Source: Muscardinus avellanarius (Eukaryota; Chordata; Mammalia; Rodentia; Gliridae). From it: a DNA stretch of 64,000 nucleotides. How positions within the stretch are numbered: position 1 is the first letter of the stretch; every line of letters starts with the position of its first letter. Location of the stretch: assembly GCA_963383645.1 (NCBI GenBank), contig OY726566.1:93742029-93806028 (forward strand). The letters run 5' to 3'. Of this stretch, positions 54,960-64,000 are shown in pieces. The position numbers and the translations under genes are program-made. The notes beneath the pieces were generated by a model, which did not search any database, was not told where the DNA came from, and saw nothing but the letters and a program-made list of their open reading frames with translations.

Positions 54960-56640
54960 ACATATAGAAGATATAGTCACAATTCATTTTAGTGAGGTTA
55001 CATTGATATCCAAACCAGACAAGGAACTATAAAAGAAAGGAAAAGAACAGGTTTTTATTTATTTTTATTTTTATTTTTTGTGGTACTGGGGATGGAAACC
55101 AGGGGCATCCTACCTTTAAGCTACACCCCCAGCCCTATTTTTTATTCTTTATTTGAAACAGGGTCTTACTGAGTTACAAAGGACCTCACTAAGTAGCTGA
55201 GGCTCTCTGTGAACCGCGATCTTCATGTCTCCTTCCAAATGCTGGCATTACAAGGGTGCGCCACCATGCCTGGCAGAAAAGGACAGATTTATTTTAATCA
55301 TAGTCGTAAAAATCCCAAACAAAATAGTAGAAATTAAATCTGACAATTATTAAAAACTAAAATGATGATATGCTATCAAGTTGGATTTATCTCAGGAATA
55401 TAAGGAAATTTAAATAGTAAATATATAAATGCCATTAACTACATTAACAGATTAAGGGAAATAAACTTTATGATTCTTAGATATAGAAAATGAATAAATA
55501 TATAAAATTCAACACTTATTCCCAGTTAGACTCTCGGTAAACTAGTAATAAGGAATTTTCTCTACTTGGTAAAGAATGCCTACAAAAATATTTGAAAGGA
55601 ACTTTATCAAAATTCATACATGCTATAAACATTCTCTCTTAAAACCAGGAACAAGGCACGATGACCTCCATTGGAGGTCTTATTTAGCCAGCACCATAAA
55701 CTAAGAGAAAGGAATTAGAGATGTAAGATTGGTAAGGAAAAAATAAACATCATTTTTTGCAAATGACATATGCGGCAACAGAGAATATAAAAAAGAAATT
55801 GCACTCGAAATAATAGAGTTTTGAGAATTCAAGAGTGATTGCGTATGACGTCAGTAAACAGAAATCATCTGCATTTCTCTACACCAGAGGCAAGCAATTA
55901 GAAAGACAATTTAAAGAGAGATGCCATTCACGAGAGTAACACATATGAATCTTATTAAAAATGAGTAAGACCTGTGGGGAAAACACAATAAAACTGTATT
56001 AAAAAGTTTTGAAGACCTGGTTAAAGAGAAATATATCCCATGTTCATAGATAAGAAGATGGGCAAAGATGTGACTAGAAACACAGAATAAATCAGATGAG
56101 GCTGCTGTACCCATATAGACATGTCAGTCTCGTTTGCCATCAGAGAAATTCAACTCGAGACTACAGGTACTGCACTATATTCATTTCATTGACAAAATTT
56201 AAGAAATCTATAAGTACCAAGTGTTGGAAAACATGTGGAATAAGAGGATTGCTTTTTACCCTGCTTGTGGCCACAAAGTTAGTTCAACCACATCGGGAAA
56301 AAATTTTATATTATCTTGTAAAGTTGAACATCCAAATTTACTATAACCTACCACTTCCATTCCTGCATGTGAGAAGTTTAGCATGCATGCCCTGGAGGCT
56401 CATATATGAATGTTCACAGTGGCATTGCTTGTAATAGCAAAAAATTGAAATGACCCAAGTGCCCATTGATAAAGCATAAATAAGTTATACTATAGTCACA
56501 CAGTAGCATCTCACACAGTAAGTGAAATATACCCACTTGAAGCGATAAAGATGAATCTTAATAAAAATAAAATGTAATTTAGATATAACACTAAAGCAAG
56601 AAGGGAAAAAGAGGCCATCCAACATAATCATTATCTCTGC
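54960..56640 (+). mobile_element. Old L1 ORF2/3' remnant, SINE-interrupted
   Basis: In order: 'tgatatccaaaccagacaag', 'gatttatctcaggaatataa', 'tttgcaaatgacatatgcgg', 'atctgcatttctctacacca', 'gccatcagagaaattcaact', 'gttcacagtggcattgcttg' and 'gacccaagtgcccattgata'. These follow L1 ORF2 from the reverse transcriptase region to the C-terminus. It is full of stops and indels, so an ancient inactive copy. Confidence 0.88.
55070..55275 (-). repeat. B1-dID SINE nested in L1
   Basis: Antisense 'gtggtactggggatggaaac' to 'gcgccaccatgcctggc'. L1 sequence resumes with a similar purine-rich flank ('agaaaaggacag'), an imperfect target duplication. Confidence 0.88.
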
Positions 56641-57170
56641 AAGGCAGACACAAGGATTGGACAGGAGAGGGAGATATAAATTGTTGCCAGTGTTCTACTT
56701 GTGCTGGGGTGATGGGTCAAGAATGTTCATTTAATTTATGTATATGGAATTTGTATTAAATATATACACATATATTAAACACACAAATATGCTTATTAAG
56801 CTTAGCTCAGTTTTATATAGGAATATAAGCACCTGGATATTCTAAATTTACTTCTTTGGAAATAATTATTTAATCAGTTAATTAAGCTGGTAATGCTGAC
56901 AATATGATTATCATTAATTATATCAGTACCTCAGAATGAATTGTTAACTATAAGGTCCCTAAGTTTTTATTTCATCTTACTGGACTATTTTATCCTTCCC
57001 TGGGTAGGTAAGTGATGATTATTGCAAGATCATAAGCCTTGCCAAGGTTAAGTGCATGTGTTTGTTATTAAGTAAGAATACATTGTAGTTTTTACTTATA
57101 GGCATTTACTGGTTATTGATTAGAATGTATTATAGAATTATAGATTATGGAATTTAAAAACGGATTCATA

Positions 57171-57395
57171 AGCCGGGCGTGGTGGCGCACGCTTGTAATC
57201 CCCACACTTGGGAGGCTGAGACAGGAGGATCGCACAGGTTCAAAGCCAGCCTCAGCTACTTAGTGAGGCTCTCAGCAACTTAGTGAGACCCGGTTTCCAA
57301 ATAAAATATAAAATAGGTCTGGGAGTATAGCCCGGGGGTAGAAGGCCCCTGGGTTCCATCCCTAGTAAGACAAAAAAATAATAAAAATAAAAATA
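57171..57395 (+). repeat. B1-dID SINE with target-site duplication
   Basis: CpG-rich sense copy 'agccgggcgtggtggcgcac' to 'ttccatccctagtaagaca' with (AAAAT)n tail. Flanks aaaacggattcata (to 57170) and aaaactgattcata at 57396-57409, one mismatch. Confidence 0.93.
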
Positions 57396-57429
57396 AAAAC
57401 TGATTCATAAAATTTTAAATGTAGGCAGG

Positions 57430-57560
57430 ATTTTAGAGACCACCTAGTGCAAAGCATTGTTTTATGTATTTAATGGGAAAGGAGTGTGAGACCCAGGAAG
57501 AGTCAACAACTTGCCCGGAATCATCTGGTAAATGGTTGAACTGAAATTAATTTTCTGAAT
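57430..57560 (-). repeat. MIR/L2-like fragment
   Basis: 'gagacccaggaagagtcaac' and 'cttgcccggaatcatctggt' resemble the antisense core of MIR. Confidence 0.45.
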
Positions 57561-58453
57561 TCCATTGTTGTTGTTTTTTTTTTTCCTATGCTGCAATTCA
57601 CTGAGTAATTACTACTTTTATTGCATGGCCATTTAAATTATATACATGTTTCATTTCTTAGAGAGATTCACTCCTATAGCGAAGACCATTTTTCATTGGC
57701 AAGGTGATAGAGATCTTTCAGAACTGGTTTTGATTAAAGCCATCATCGCAGCTCTCTCCACTAAGAGAATTGTGATGGATTTCCTACTTATTTCTCAGTA
57801 ACTGTTTTCTATACACCTGAACCATATTTTATGATTGTAGACAAATGAATAAGAGCAAATCCTGAGGTAGTGAATAATTCATGTCAAGCATTTGAGAACT
57901 ACTGACAGCATTGCCAAAATGTAAAAATATATCGTTGGGTTTTTTCCTTCCTCGTTGTGAAAGTTACGCATAAGTGCCACAGGGTTCCTTCCCTCCATTT
58001 CCACAAGGATCTAAAATTCCACTGAAAAGATTTATTCACAGAATAGTAAAACTTCAGAGCTGGAATGCGATCCAATGGTTTTGAGCGCTTTGCATCTCTT
58101 TCGCCTGATAGCTGTCTTTTAAAATTATACCTAAGAGGATTAACCCAGTAAGCTAATTTATTGTAATAGTTTAGTGATTTGTCAGATTATACTTCTTCTT
58201 ATCAGAGGCTCACAAGACCTAAGAAAGAACATGAAAGAGTAATGTTAGGCAGAAGGGCAAGTAACGTTTTGTGAAGGTTCTTAAATAAGAAAATGGGAGA
58301 TTGGAGAGATAAAGGTATTCCTGATGCAAACTGTGAGCTAAGCGCTCCCCTTGGCCCTGGCCTGCGTGCTGACTCTTAATCATTGCTGGCAGTCACACAT
58401 GAGGTGACCGTTGGGGTAATTAGGGAAAAAGCTAGAGTGCTACCATCAAAGTA

Positions 58454-58790
58454 TAGCCATCCTTCAGTATCTGCGGGAGATGGGTTCCAGGACCACCCTC
58501 GAATGCCAAAATTCATGGACGCTCAAGTCCTTGATATACAGTGGCCTAGTGTTTGCATATAATCTAGGAACACCCCCTCATGTATTCTAATTTATCTCTA
58601 GATTATTTACAGTGCCTAATACACTGTAAATACCAGGCAAACAGTTGTTCTGCTGTCTCATTTAGGGAAAAACAACTAGAAAAAAGTGTACAGTTCAGTA
58701 CAAATGGAGTTTTGTTTTTATAAAATGTGTTCAATCCTTGGTTGGGTAAATATGGGGAGGCAGAACCTGTGTACATGGAAGGCCAACTGT
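58454..58790 (+). mobile_element. MER2 (Tigger-type) DNA transposon, nearly full length
   Basis: 'agccatccttcagtatctgc', 'ggttccaggaccaccctcga', 'gtttgcatataatctaggaa', 'tctctagattatttacagtg' and 'catggaaggccaactgt' run end to end through the MER2 consensus. TA flanks the left end, as expected for a Tc1/mariner-type insertion. Nonautonomous, with no transposase. Confidence 0.85.
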
Positions 58791-59157
58791 CTCCTTACTC
58801 AAGAGCCGGACTGATTTCTAGTGCCTGAAATTCCCTCGAAGTTAAATGAGAGTGAAGAGGTGGGAATGGGAGAAGACGGCTTTTCTGAAATGAGTATATT
58901 TCTCAGCAAGGCTGTTCAGTCCGTGCCTGACCCTTGCTTGTCCCAGCGTTTTGAGTGACTGCAGTGGGATCTGGAGGAGCCATGGCTCAGATTGCAGCGA
59001 GACGTCTTCATTCCTCCTCCTCTCTATCTTTGCCATGCTCATTTCAGAAAACATGCCTGGCTGTAGCAATTGAAGCTTGAGAGGGAACTGTGGTAGCTGC
59101 TAATGCCTGGGTAAATGACTGTGAGCCCAATAAACAAGCGTTCAGTTCCTGATATCT

Positions 59158-59207
59158 TTCTCTTTCTCTTTCTCTTTCCCTTTCCCTTTCTCCCCCCCCC
59201 CCTCTCT
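59158..59207. repeat. Pyrimidine microsatellite with C10 run
   Basis: (TCTTTC)n and (CCCTTT)n then a C-run at about 59191-59201. It is the tail side of the following antisense SINE. Confidence 0.85.
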
Positions 59208-59386
59208 GCAGTACTAGGGATAGAATCCAGGGGCATTCTATCTCTGAGATATACCCCCAGGCCTATTTTTTATTCTTTATTTTGAAACAGGGTCTCACTG
59301 AGTTGCAAAGGACCTCACTAAGTAGCTGAGGCTGTCTCAGCCTCCACAATGCTGGGATTACAAGTGTGCGCCACCTCGCCCGGCTT
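59208..59386 (-). repeat. B1-dID SINE with internal deletion
   Basis: Antisense 'gcagtactagggatagaatc' to 'gcgccacctcgcccggct'. About 30 bases in the head are missing after 'gtagctgaggctg'. Confidence 0.87.
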
Positions 59387-59501
59387 AATTATTTCAAAAC
59401 TAGAATAAAGACCAGATCTTTGTGGATATGAATAACAACAAAAGGTGAATGTGAAATACAGCAAATAGGAAATATAACTATGGATGAAATAAAATATCCA
59501 T

Positions 59502-59705
59502 GAAGCAGGGAGGTTGAGACAGGAGGAACGCAGTTCACGGACAGCCTCAGCTACTTAGTGAGGCCCTCTGCAACGCAGTGAGACCCTGTTTCAAAATAAA
59601 GAATAAAAAAATCGGGCTGAGGGTGTGGCACGGAGGTAGGATGCCCCTGGGTTCCATCCCCAGTACTGCAAAATAATAATGATAATAACAATTATTATTT
59701 AAAAA
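59502..59705 (+). repeat. B1-dID SINE, head truncated
   Basis: Sense from 'agcagggaggttgagacagg' to 'gttccatccccagtactgca' with an AAT-rich tail. Confidence 0.87.
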
Positions 59706-60058
59706 GCCCAATGAAAATGAAGCTAGTGTTGGTGAGCTAGTGTTTGTAGGGTGGTTCCTGCAGGGAGCTATGGAAGTCGATTGGAAAATGCATGTTGACC
59801 ACAACAGAACAATGCTGCAGACAGAATCTAAAACCACCAAGGGAAACCTAAGAATGCCTGGCACATTTAGAATCCATAGCTAGTTTCTTTACTTTCCTTT
59901 TTCTTTGGCCTAACTCTCTTCTGATTCAGTCCCAGCTATGACTTCCATTTCTGTGCTTTTGGCCAAGAGGTAGAGGATGAGATTCCTTGGCCTCGTGGGA
60001 TTGTAATGTAGTTATGAGAGTGATACCTTACAGTTGTGAGGAATAACTAATTAACACT

Positions 60059-60076
60059 CTTCTTTCTTTCTTTCTT

Positions 60077-60112
<36 letters not shown>

Positions 60113-60127
60113 TTCTTTCTTTCTTTC
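60059..60127. repeat. (CTTT)n-(CT)n-(CTTT)n microsatellite
   Basis: Pyrimidine tract forming the tail of the next antisense SINE. Confidence 0.93.
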
Positions 60128-60328
60128 TGCGGGTCTGGGGGATGGAACCCAGGAGCATTTGACCTCCGAGCTACACCCCCTGCCCTATTTTTATTTTTTA
60201 TTTGGAAACAGGGTCTCACTGAGTTGCGGAAGGCCTCACTTAGTAGCTGAGGCTGTCCGCGAACCGCGATCCTCCAGTTTCAGCCTCCCGAATGCTGGGA
60301 TTACAAGCGTGCGCCACCACGCCCGGCA
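60128..60328 (-). repeat. B1-dID-type SINE, CpG-rich
   Basis: Antisense 'gcgggtctgggggatggaac' to 'gtgcgccaccacgcccggca'. It lies only 114 bases before LRGUK exon 6. Confidence 0.92.
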
Positions 60329-60441
60329 TACTTCTTCATTTAAACTGTTATCCGATGTTTTTAGTGGTGATTTAGCACTAGTTTGTTTCTTCTTCAAATG
60401 CTTTCAGTAACATTTTCCTTAAACATAGTCATGGTATACAG

Positions 60442-60566
60442 ACAACGAGATAGAAGAGATTAGTGGCCTAGAGATGTGCAGCAGTCTAACTCACCTTAGC
60501 TTGAGAAACAACAAGATCACAACAATCAATGGCTTAAACGCGTTGCCCATCAAAATTCTTTGTCTG
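60442..60566 (+). CDS. LRGUK: LRGUK exon 6 (last exon in the window)
   Basis: 125 bases completing codon 221 (Asn) and encoding residues 222-262: NEIEEISGLEMCSSLTHLSL then RNNKITTINGLNALPIKILC then L. It carries the end of the fourth repeat (LDNNEIEEI), the fifth (LTHLSLRNNKI) and the start of the sixth (IKILCL). The donor ctg|gtgagt is strong; the acceptor tatacag is weak. Phase 0 at the end. The next exon should begin with the asparagine-rich part of repeat six and is beyond the window. Confidence 0.94.
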
Positions 60567-60713
60567 GTGAGTCAAACTAAATATTCCTTTCTGTAGCAGT
60601 AGCAGTGAATATTTAGTGAAAATATGAATTATAAGTACTTAGAATTTTTCAAGCATATAAAGAACCAATTCCTCATGAAATGTTCTTGTCTTCAATCTTG
60701 TCTTTTCTATCTC

Positions 60714-60786
60714 TGTGCGCGTGTGTGTGCGTGCGTGCTCGCGTGTGTGTGTGCGCGCGTGTGTGTGTGCATGCGCACGCCTGCGC
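60714..60786. repeat. Alternating (GT)/(GC) purine-pyrimidine tract
   Basis: About 70 bases of near-perfect purine-pyrimidine alternation with several CG steps ('gtgcgcgtgtgtgtgcgtgc', 'gtgtgtgtgtgcgcgcgtgt', 'gcatgcgcacgcctgcgc'). Confidence 0.9.
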
Positions 60787-61799
60787 AATGTTCCATGCTA
60801 AACAATAATAAACAATTTTCTACTTTGGTATCCAAATTCAATTTTTCAGAAGATTGACTTCTTATAGTGAGAAAGAAAGGCATACTTTTACCAAGTCTTT
60901 AAAAATATTTTTCTAGTATCTGATTGGTGAAAATAACATTTGAGCACACTTAAACACAATATGTATTGCTGTTTACTCCTTATTGTTTCCAAATGAACTT
61001 CAGGATGTTTTCTAGGCAGTGAACTTGGGAAGTCCTTTTATATTAATATATCCTAGTCTCCCAGCCTAGAAAATCAGAAACCATGCTGAGAATAAATGAA
61101 CAGTTCCAAACAGAGAGTTGAAATTTGATGATTTTTTTTCCCCATAGAGAACGTTCTTTTTAAGTGGTATGCCATGTGACTGTGGCGTAATGAAAATAGA
61201 CATTGCTTATTTTAAAAAGTCAGGAGGATCATACTAGTCCCAGAGATCTACATGATGTTCTAAAACTAACAGTATGGCTCAGTACTGTGGGGGCTGCTAG
61301 TATTATTGGAGATATTAGTATTATTAAATAATTATTTAAAATTATTATTAGTATTATATGGAGTATCCAGGGTCCATTCTTCCTGTCCTCCTCCCTCCAA
61401 CACTTGGGTGGCTTTGCTGTTTCTTCTTACATCTATCATAGGTGGGCAAGAAGCATTTCAAGCCATGAGGCTTGTCGCTTATTAATTTTTTATGTGAACC
61501 ATCCCATAGGAAGAGGCTCAAGTGTTATCTGACATGACATCTTAGGTTATCTGCAGATTTTGACATATACAATCTTGTTTAACCATATGCCACTAAAAGT
61601 TGGCTATGTGATCGTGTTTCTCGCCCTGAGCTTAGAGCTCTAAGGTTTTTTTTTTTTTTTTTTTTAAGCCTCTTCCATCTCTACAGTGAGCTAGATGAGG
61701 GTAAAGTATTGGCCTTCTAGTACTGAGGATGGAACAAAGGATGAGAAGTTTTAATAATTTATTTGAGCTTTCATAGTTTCTGCCTGCTAAGGCATGTTA

Positions 61800-62222
61800 G
61801 CAAAGTATAGTGAAAAATGAATTTGACAAATTGGGTTGAAAACTTGGGAATTATGCTAAGTAAGATTAACCAGTCTCAAAAAGTGAGTAACTGTATGTTT
61901 TCTCTCAAATATGGAAGCTAGACAGGAATTGGAAACAAGGGTAACTTCAGGTAGACAAAGAGAGACTCCAGGGGGACGTTGGAGGGGATGTAGAAAGGAG
62001 AGGGATCTAGAGACATAAAGAATGTAACAGATGAAGTCATGCCGTGTACGTATGTGAGTATGTTGAACTACCAGTGCCAGTCTTGAAGACTTTTAGATGG
62101 GGAGGGGGCCTCCTGGAGGGAAATGCTCCCTGACTTGTATGCACATATATTTTTATCACTCTGTATATCAGTATTATGTATCATTACAATGCACCAATAA
62201 AAATAAGAAAGAAGGAGAGAAA
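61800..62222 (+). mobile_element. L1 3' end (ORF2 terminus and 3' UTR)
   Basis: 'gaattatgctaagtaagatt', 'aaccagtctcaaaaagtgag', 'tgttttctctcaaatatgga' and 'attacaatgcaccaataaaa' with a purine-rich tail form a 5'-truncated L1 with the rodent/squirrel-type 3' UTR. Confidence 0.75.
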
Positions 62223-63539
62223 GCAAGCAAGAAAGATTAAACACTAGAAAAGAAAGCTACATTTTAAAATTATGACCCTCTGAAGGATTATTGACAATAT
62301 TGTGCTATTCTATTTCTAGTTTGTTAGAAGCTTACCCTTTTCTCTGCTATCTTGCCTGTATTGACATTCCTACTAATTTTAAGCAGAGTATGATAAGTGG
62401 AAAGAGAAATGGAGGTGTGCTTAAGGGAATGAGAACTCAAGTCATTATTAAGAATGACACATAGTCCTTCCATCCTCAGAATTTGTTTCATGAACCATGT
62501 AAGTAATCCATGTTGTCAGGTTTCTCTCAAGCAGTTTTTAGAAAAAAAAAAGACATAAACTATTCATTTTTTTCTGCAAATAGATTAAGTAGATTGTTTT
62601 CAATCATAGTTCACTCAGGATGAGTTAGAAAATATATAATATGCTATTATTCTGTTTTCTTAAAATTTTTGAGAAGGTCTTCTTTTCTAAGCTTTAACAA
62701 AGTATATAACATAAAATGATATGCATTTGTTTCAAGAGTTTTTAATGCTTTAATCAGAAAACCAGTTGCTTAGTTACTATTGAAAAGAATCCATTTTACA
62801 ATTTAGAAGAAGAACAAACCAATTGCTAATTCTCCATAAGTGTAAAAGTCAAAAAGGGAAAAATGTGGTTCACTAATGGGAGGTTCTATCATCCAGCTTC
62901 TTAGCAAGTAATGATAGTGCATTGTGAACTTTAAACTTCGTCTTGTCAGAGAAAGAGCCGCTTGGTTTGGCGTCCCCAAATTGTTAGATGAAGAATGTTT
63001 CTCATTTCATTTATTTAAGAAAATAGCTTCTCTCCCAAAGTGCTCTTCCTGCTGATCACCAAAATCAAGCATGAAGAATTATTCGTGCAGAAAATGGGTG
63101 TCCACTTCTGAGAGTGACGCATCAGTTTTGCAGCACGGAATAAAGGCTCTAACTAGCTGGCTTTTGCTTCAGAAACTGTGTGATTCTGAAATTTTCGCTG
63201 TTCCGGTTTCTTTTATGACCACAGGCTATCTAATTAAACTTTTCTATGCTCGTATCACTACCACTTTGAAAGCCATCAGAGACACCACGAAGGAGAATTA
63301 CAATCTATCTAGCATATCTAAAGTTCTCCAAAGTTCTTTGGGGAAAAATGTGTATTGTATATAAATTTGATGTGCGGGCATTTTTGAATAGAATATCAAG
63401 GTCTTCTTTCAATACATTAAATTGATATGGTTATGATGTTAAATTTAGTGTCATTCTTTCCTTTTCCTATTACACTTTTTTTTATAGCTTTTTTGAACTC
63501 TGAAGAGAAAGAAATTGGACTTTGCTTTGGCAAATGGGG

Positions 63540-63690
63540 TTATAATTTTTTCCTTCTTATTATGGAATTTTTCAAACACATAAAAATTAAAAGAATAGTA
63601 TGATAAACCTTCATGTGTTATAACTCAGCTTTGTAGATTATTAACATTCCATTACCATGTTTTAAGGAGCCATAGAATTATACTAATGAA
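63540..63690 (+). repeat. Possible old L1M 3' fragment
   Basis: 'atggaatttttcaaacacat', 'aaaagaatagtatgataaac' and 'tattaacattccattaccat' resemble an old L1M end. Weak. Confidence 0.35.
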
Positions 63691-64000
63691 CACAAATCTG
63701 GCTCATTGTTGGAGTGACATTTAATGAAAAATAGAATGAAAACGAGCCCTTGCTGTTAGGTATTCCAGGAAACCAGTACCAGTGAATATATTGCAAATGG
63801 AAGAGAACTCTATAATTAAAATTTCAGTTTTTAAATGTGTATTAAAAGTTTTCAAAGTTTAAGGATAGGTACAACAGGGCTATAATTCTCAATACAAACT
63901 AAAGGTTTAGTTTCAGTATGATCTTTTCCTATACCTCAAGGCCACAGAAGCCAAGAAAGGAAGAATATGTCAGAAAACATGCAAGAAAATGCAAATTATT

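Larger units (their letters stand above)
51743..60441 (+). other. LRGUK: LRGUK intron 5 (phase 1)
   Basis: 8.7 kb, rich in repeats: SINEs, an L1 ORF2 remnant, MER5A and MER2. It ends with a weak acceptor (tggtatacag) without a clear long pyrimidine tract. Confidence 0.85.
60567..64000 (+). other. LRGUK: LRGUK intron 6 (start)
   Basis: 3.4 kb visible. It holds the Z-DNA-prone tract, an L1 3' end and AT-rich unique sequence. A 97-codon open frame (63071-63364) has no splice-site or family support as an exon. Confidence 0.8.

Noticed and set aside
60567..64000. A seventh LRGUK exon in the window
   Set aside because: No acceptor followed by an LRR-type frame was found in the 3.4 kb after exon 6.

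Overview
This is a mammalian nuclear locus, most likely from a squirrel-family rodent (Sciuridae). The evidence is the repeat content: roughly fifty copies of a composite SINE with a 7SL/B1-like head and a tRNA-Ala-derived ID-like tail (the B1-dID type known from squirrels and relatives), a few stand-alone ID elements, rodent-style MaLR LTRs, L1 3' ends finishing in 'caatgcaccaataaa', and ancient placental repeats (MIR, L2, MER5A, MER2, MLT1). Bacterial-type features (operons, CRISPR, ribosome-binding sites) are absent.

Layout. Bases 1 to about 33,500 are intergenic. I find no convincing exon there, only repeats, microsatellites and a few unexplained open frames (11233-11973 on +; 29188-29763 on -). 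At 33,530-34,280 there is a CpG-rich promoter and first exon. From 33,859 to the end runs the 5' third of one gene on the + strand: LRGUK (leucine-rich repeats and guanylate kinase domain containing), a testis/cilium-associated protein needed for sperm head shaping and tail growth. Six coding exons are visible (33859-34146, 41432-41539, 44297-44378, 48222-48322, 51661-51742, 60442-60566). They join in frame into 262 codons: a basic then acidic disordered N-terminus, a linker, and five to six SDS22-type 22-residue leucine-rich repeats. The remaining LRRs and the guanylate-kinase domain lie downstream of the window.

Introns. Intron 2 holds a 5'-truncated processed copy of RPSA (40S ribosomal protein SA/laminin receptor) in antisense, bounded by a 15-bp target-site duplication and inserted in an old L2-like element. 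Intron 5 holds an old L1 ORF2 remnant with a nested SINE, an almost complete MER2 DNA transposon and many SINEs. Intron 6 starts with a GT/GC alternating tract with Z-DNA potential.

The most informative non-coding signal is the LRGUK promoter. A ZNF143/THAP11-type element (33788-33813) and an RFX X-box-like motif (33832-33845) lie just upstream of the start codon, a combination that suits a ciliary/flagellar gene. I do not see a new multi-gene system here. The rest of the interest lies in unexplained open frames, CpG-bearing non-repeat patches, and the layered history of repeat insertions.
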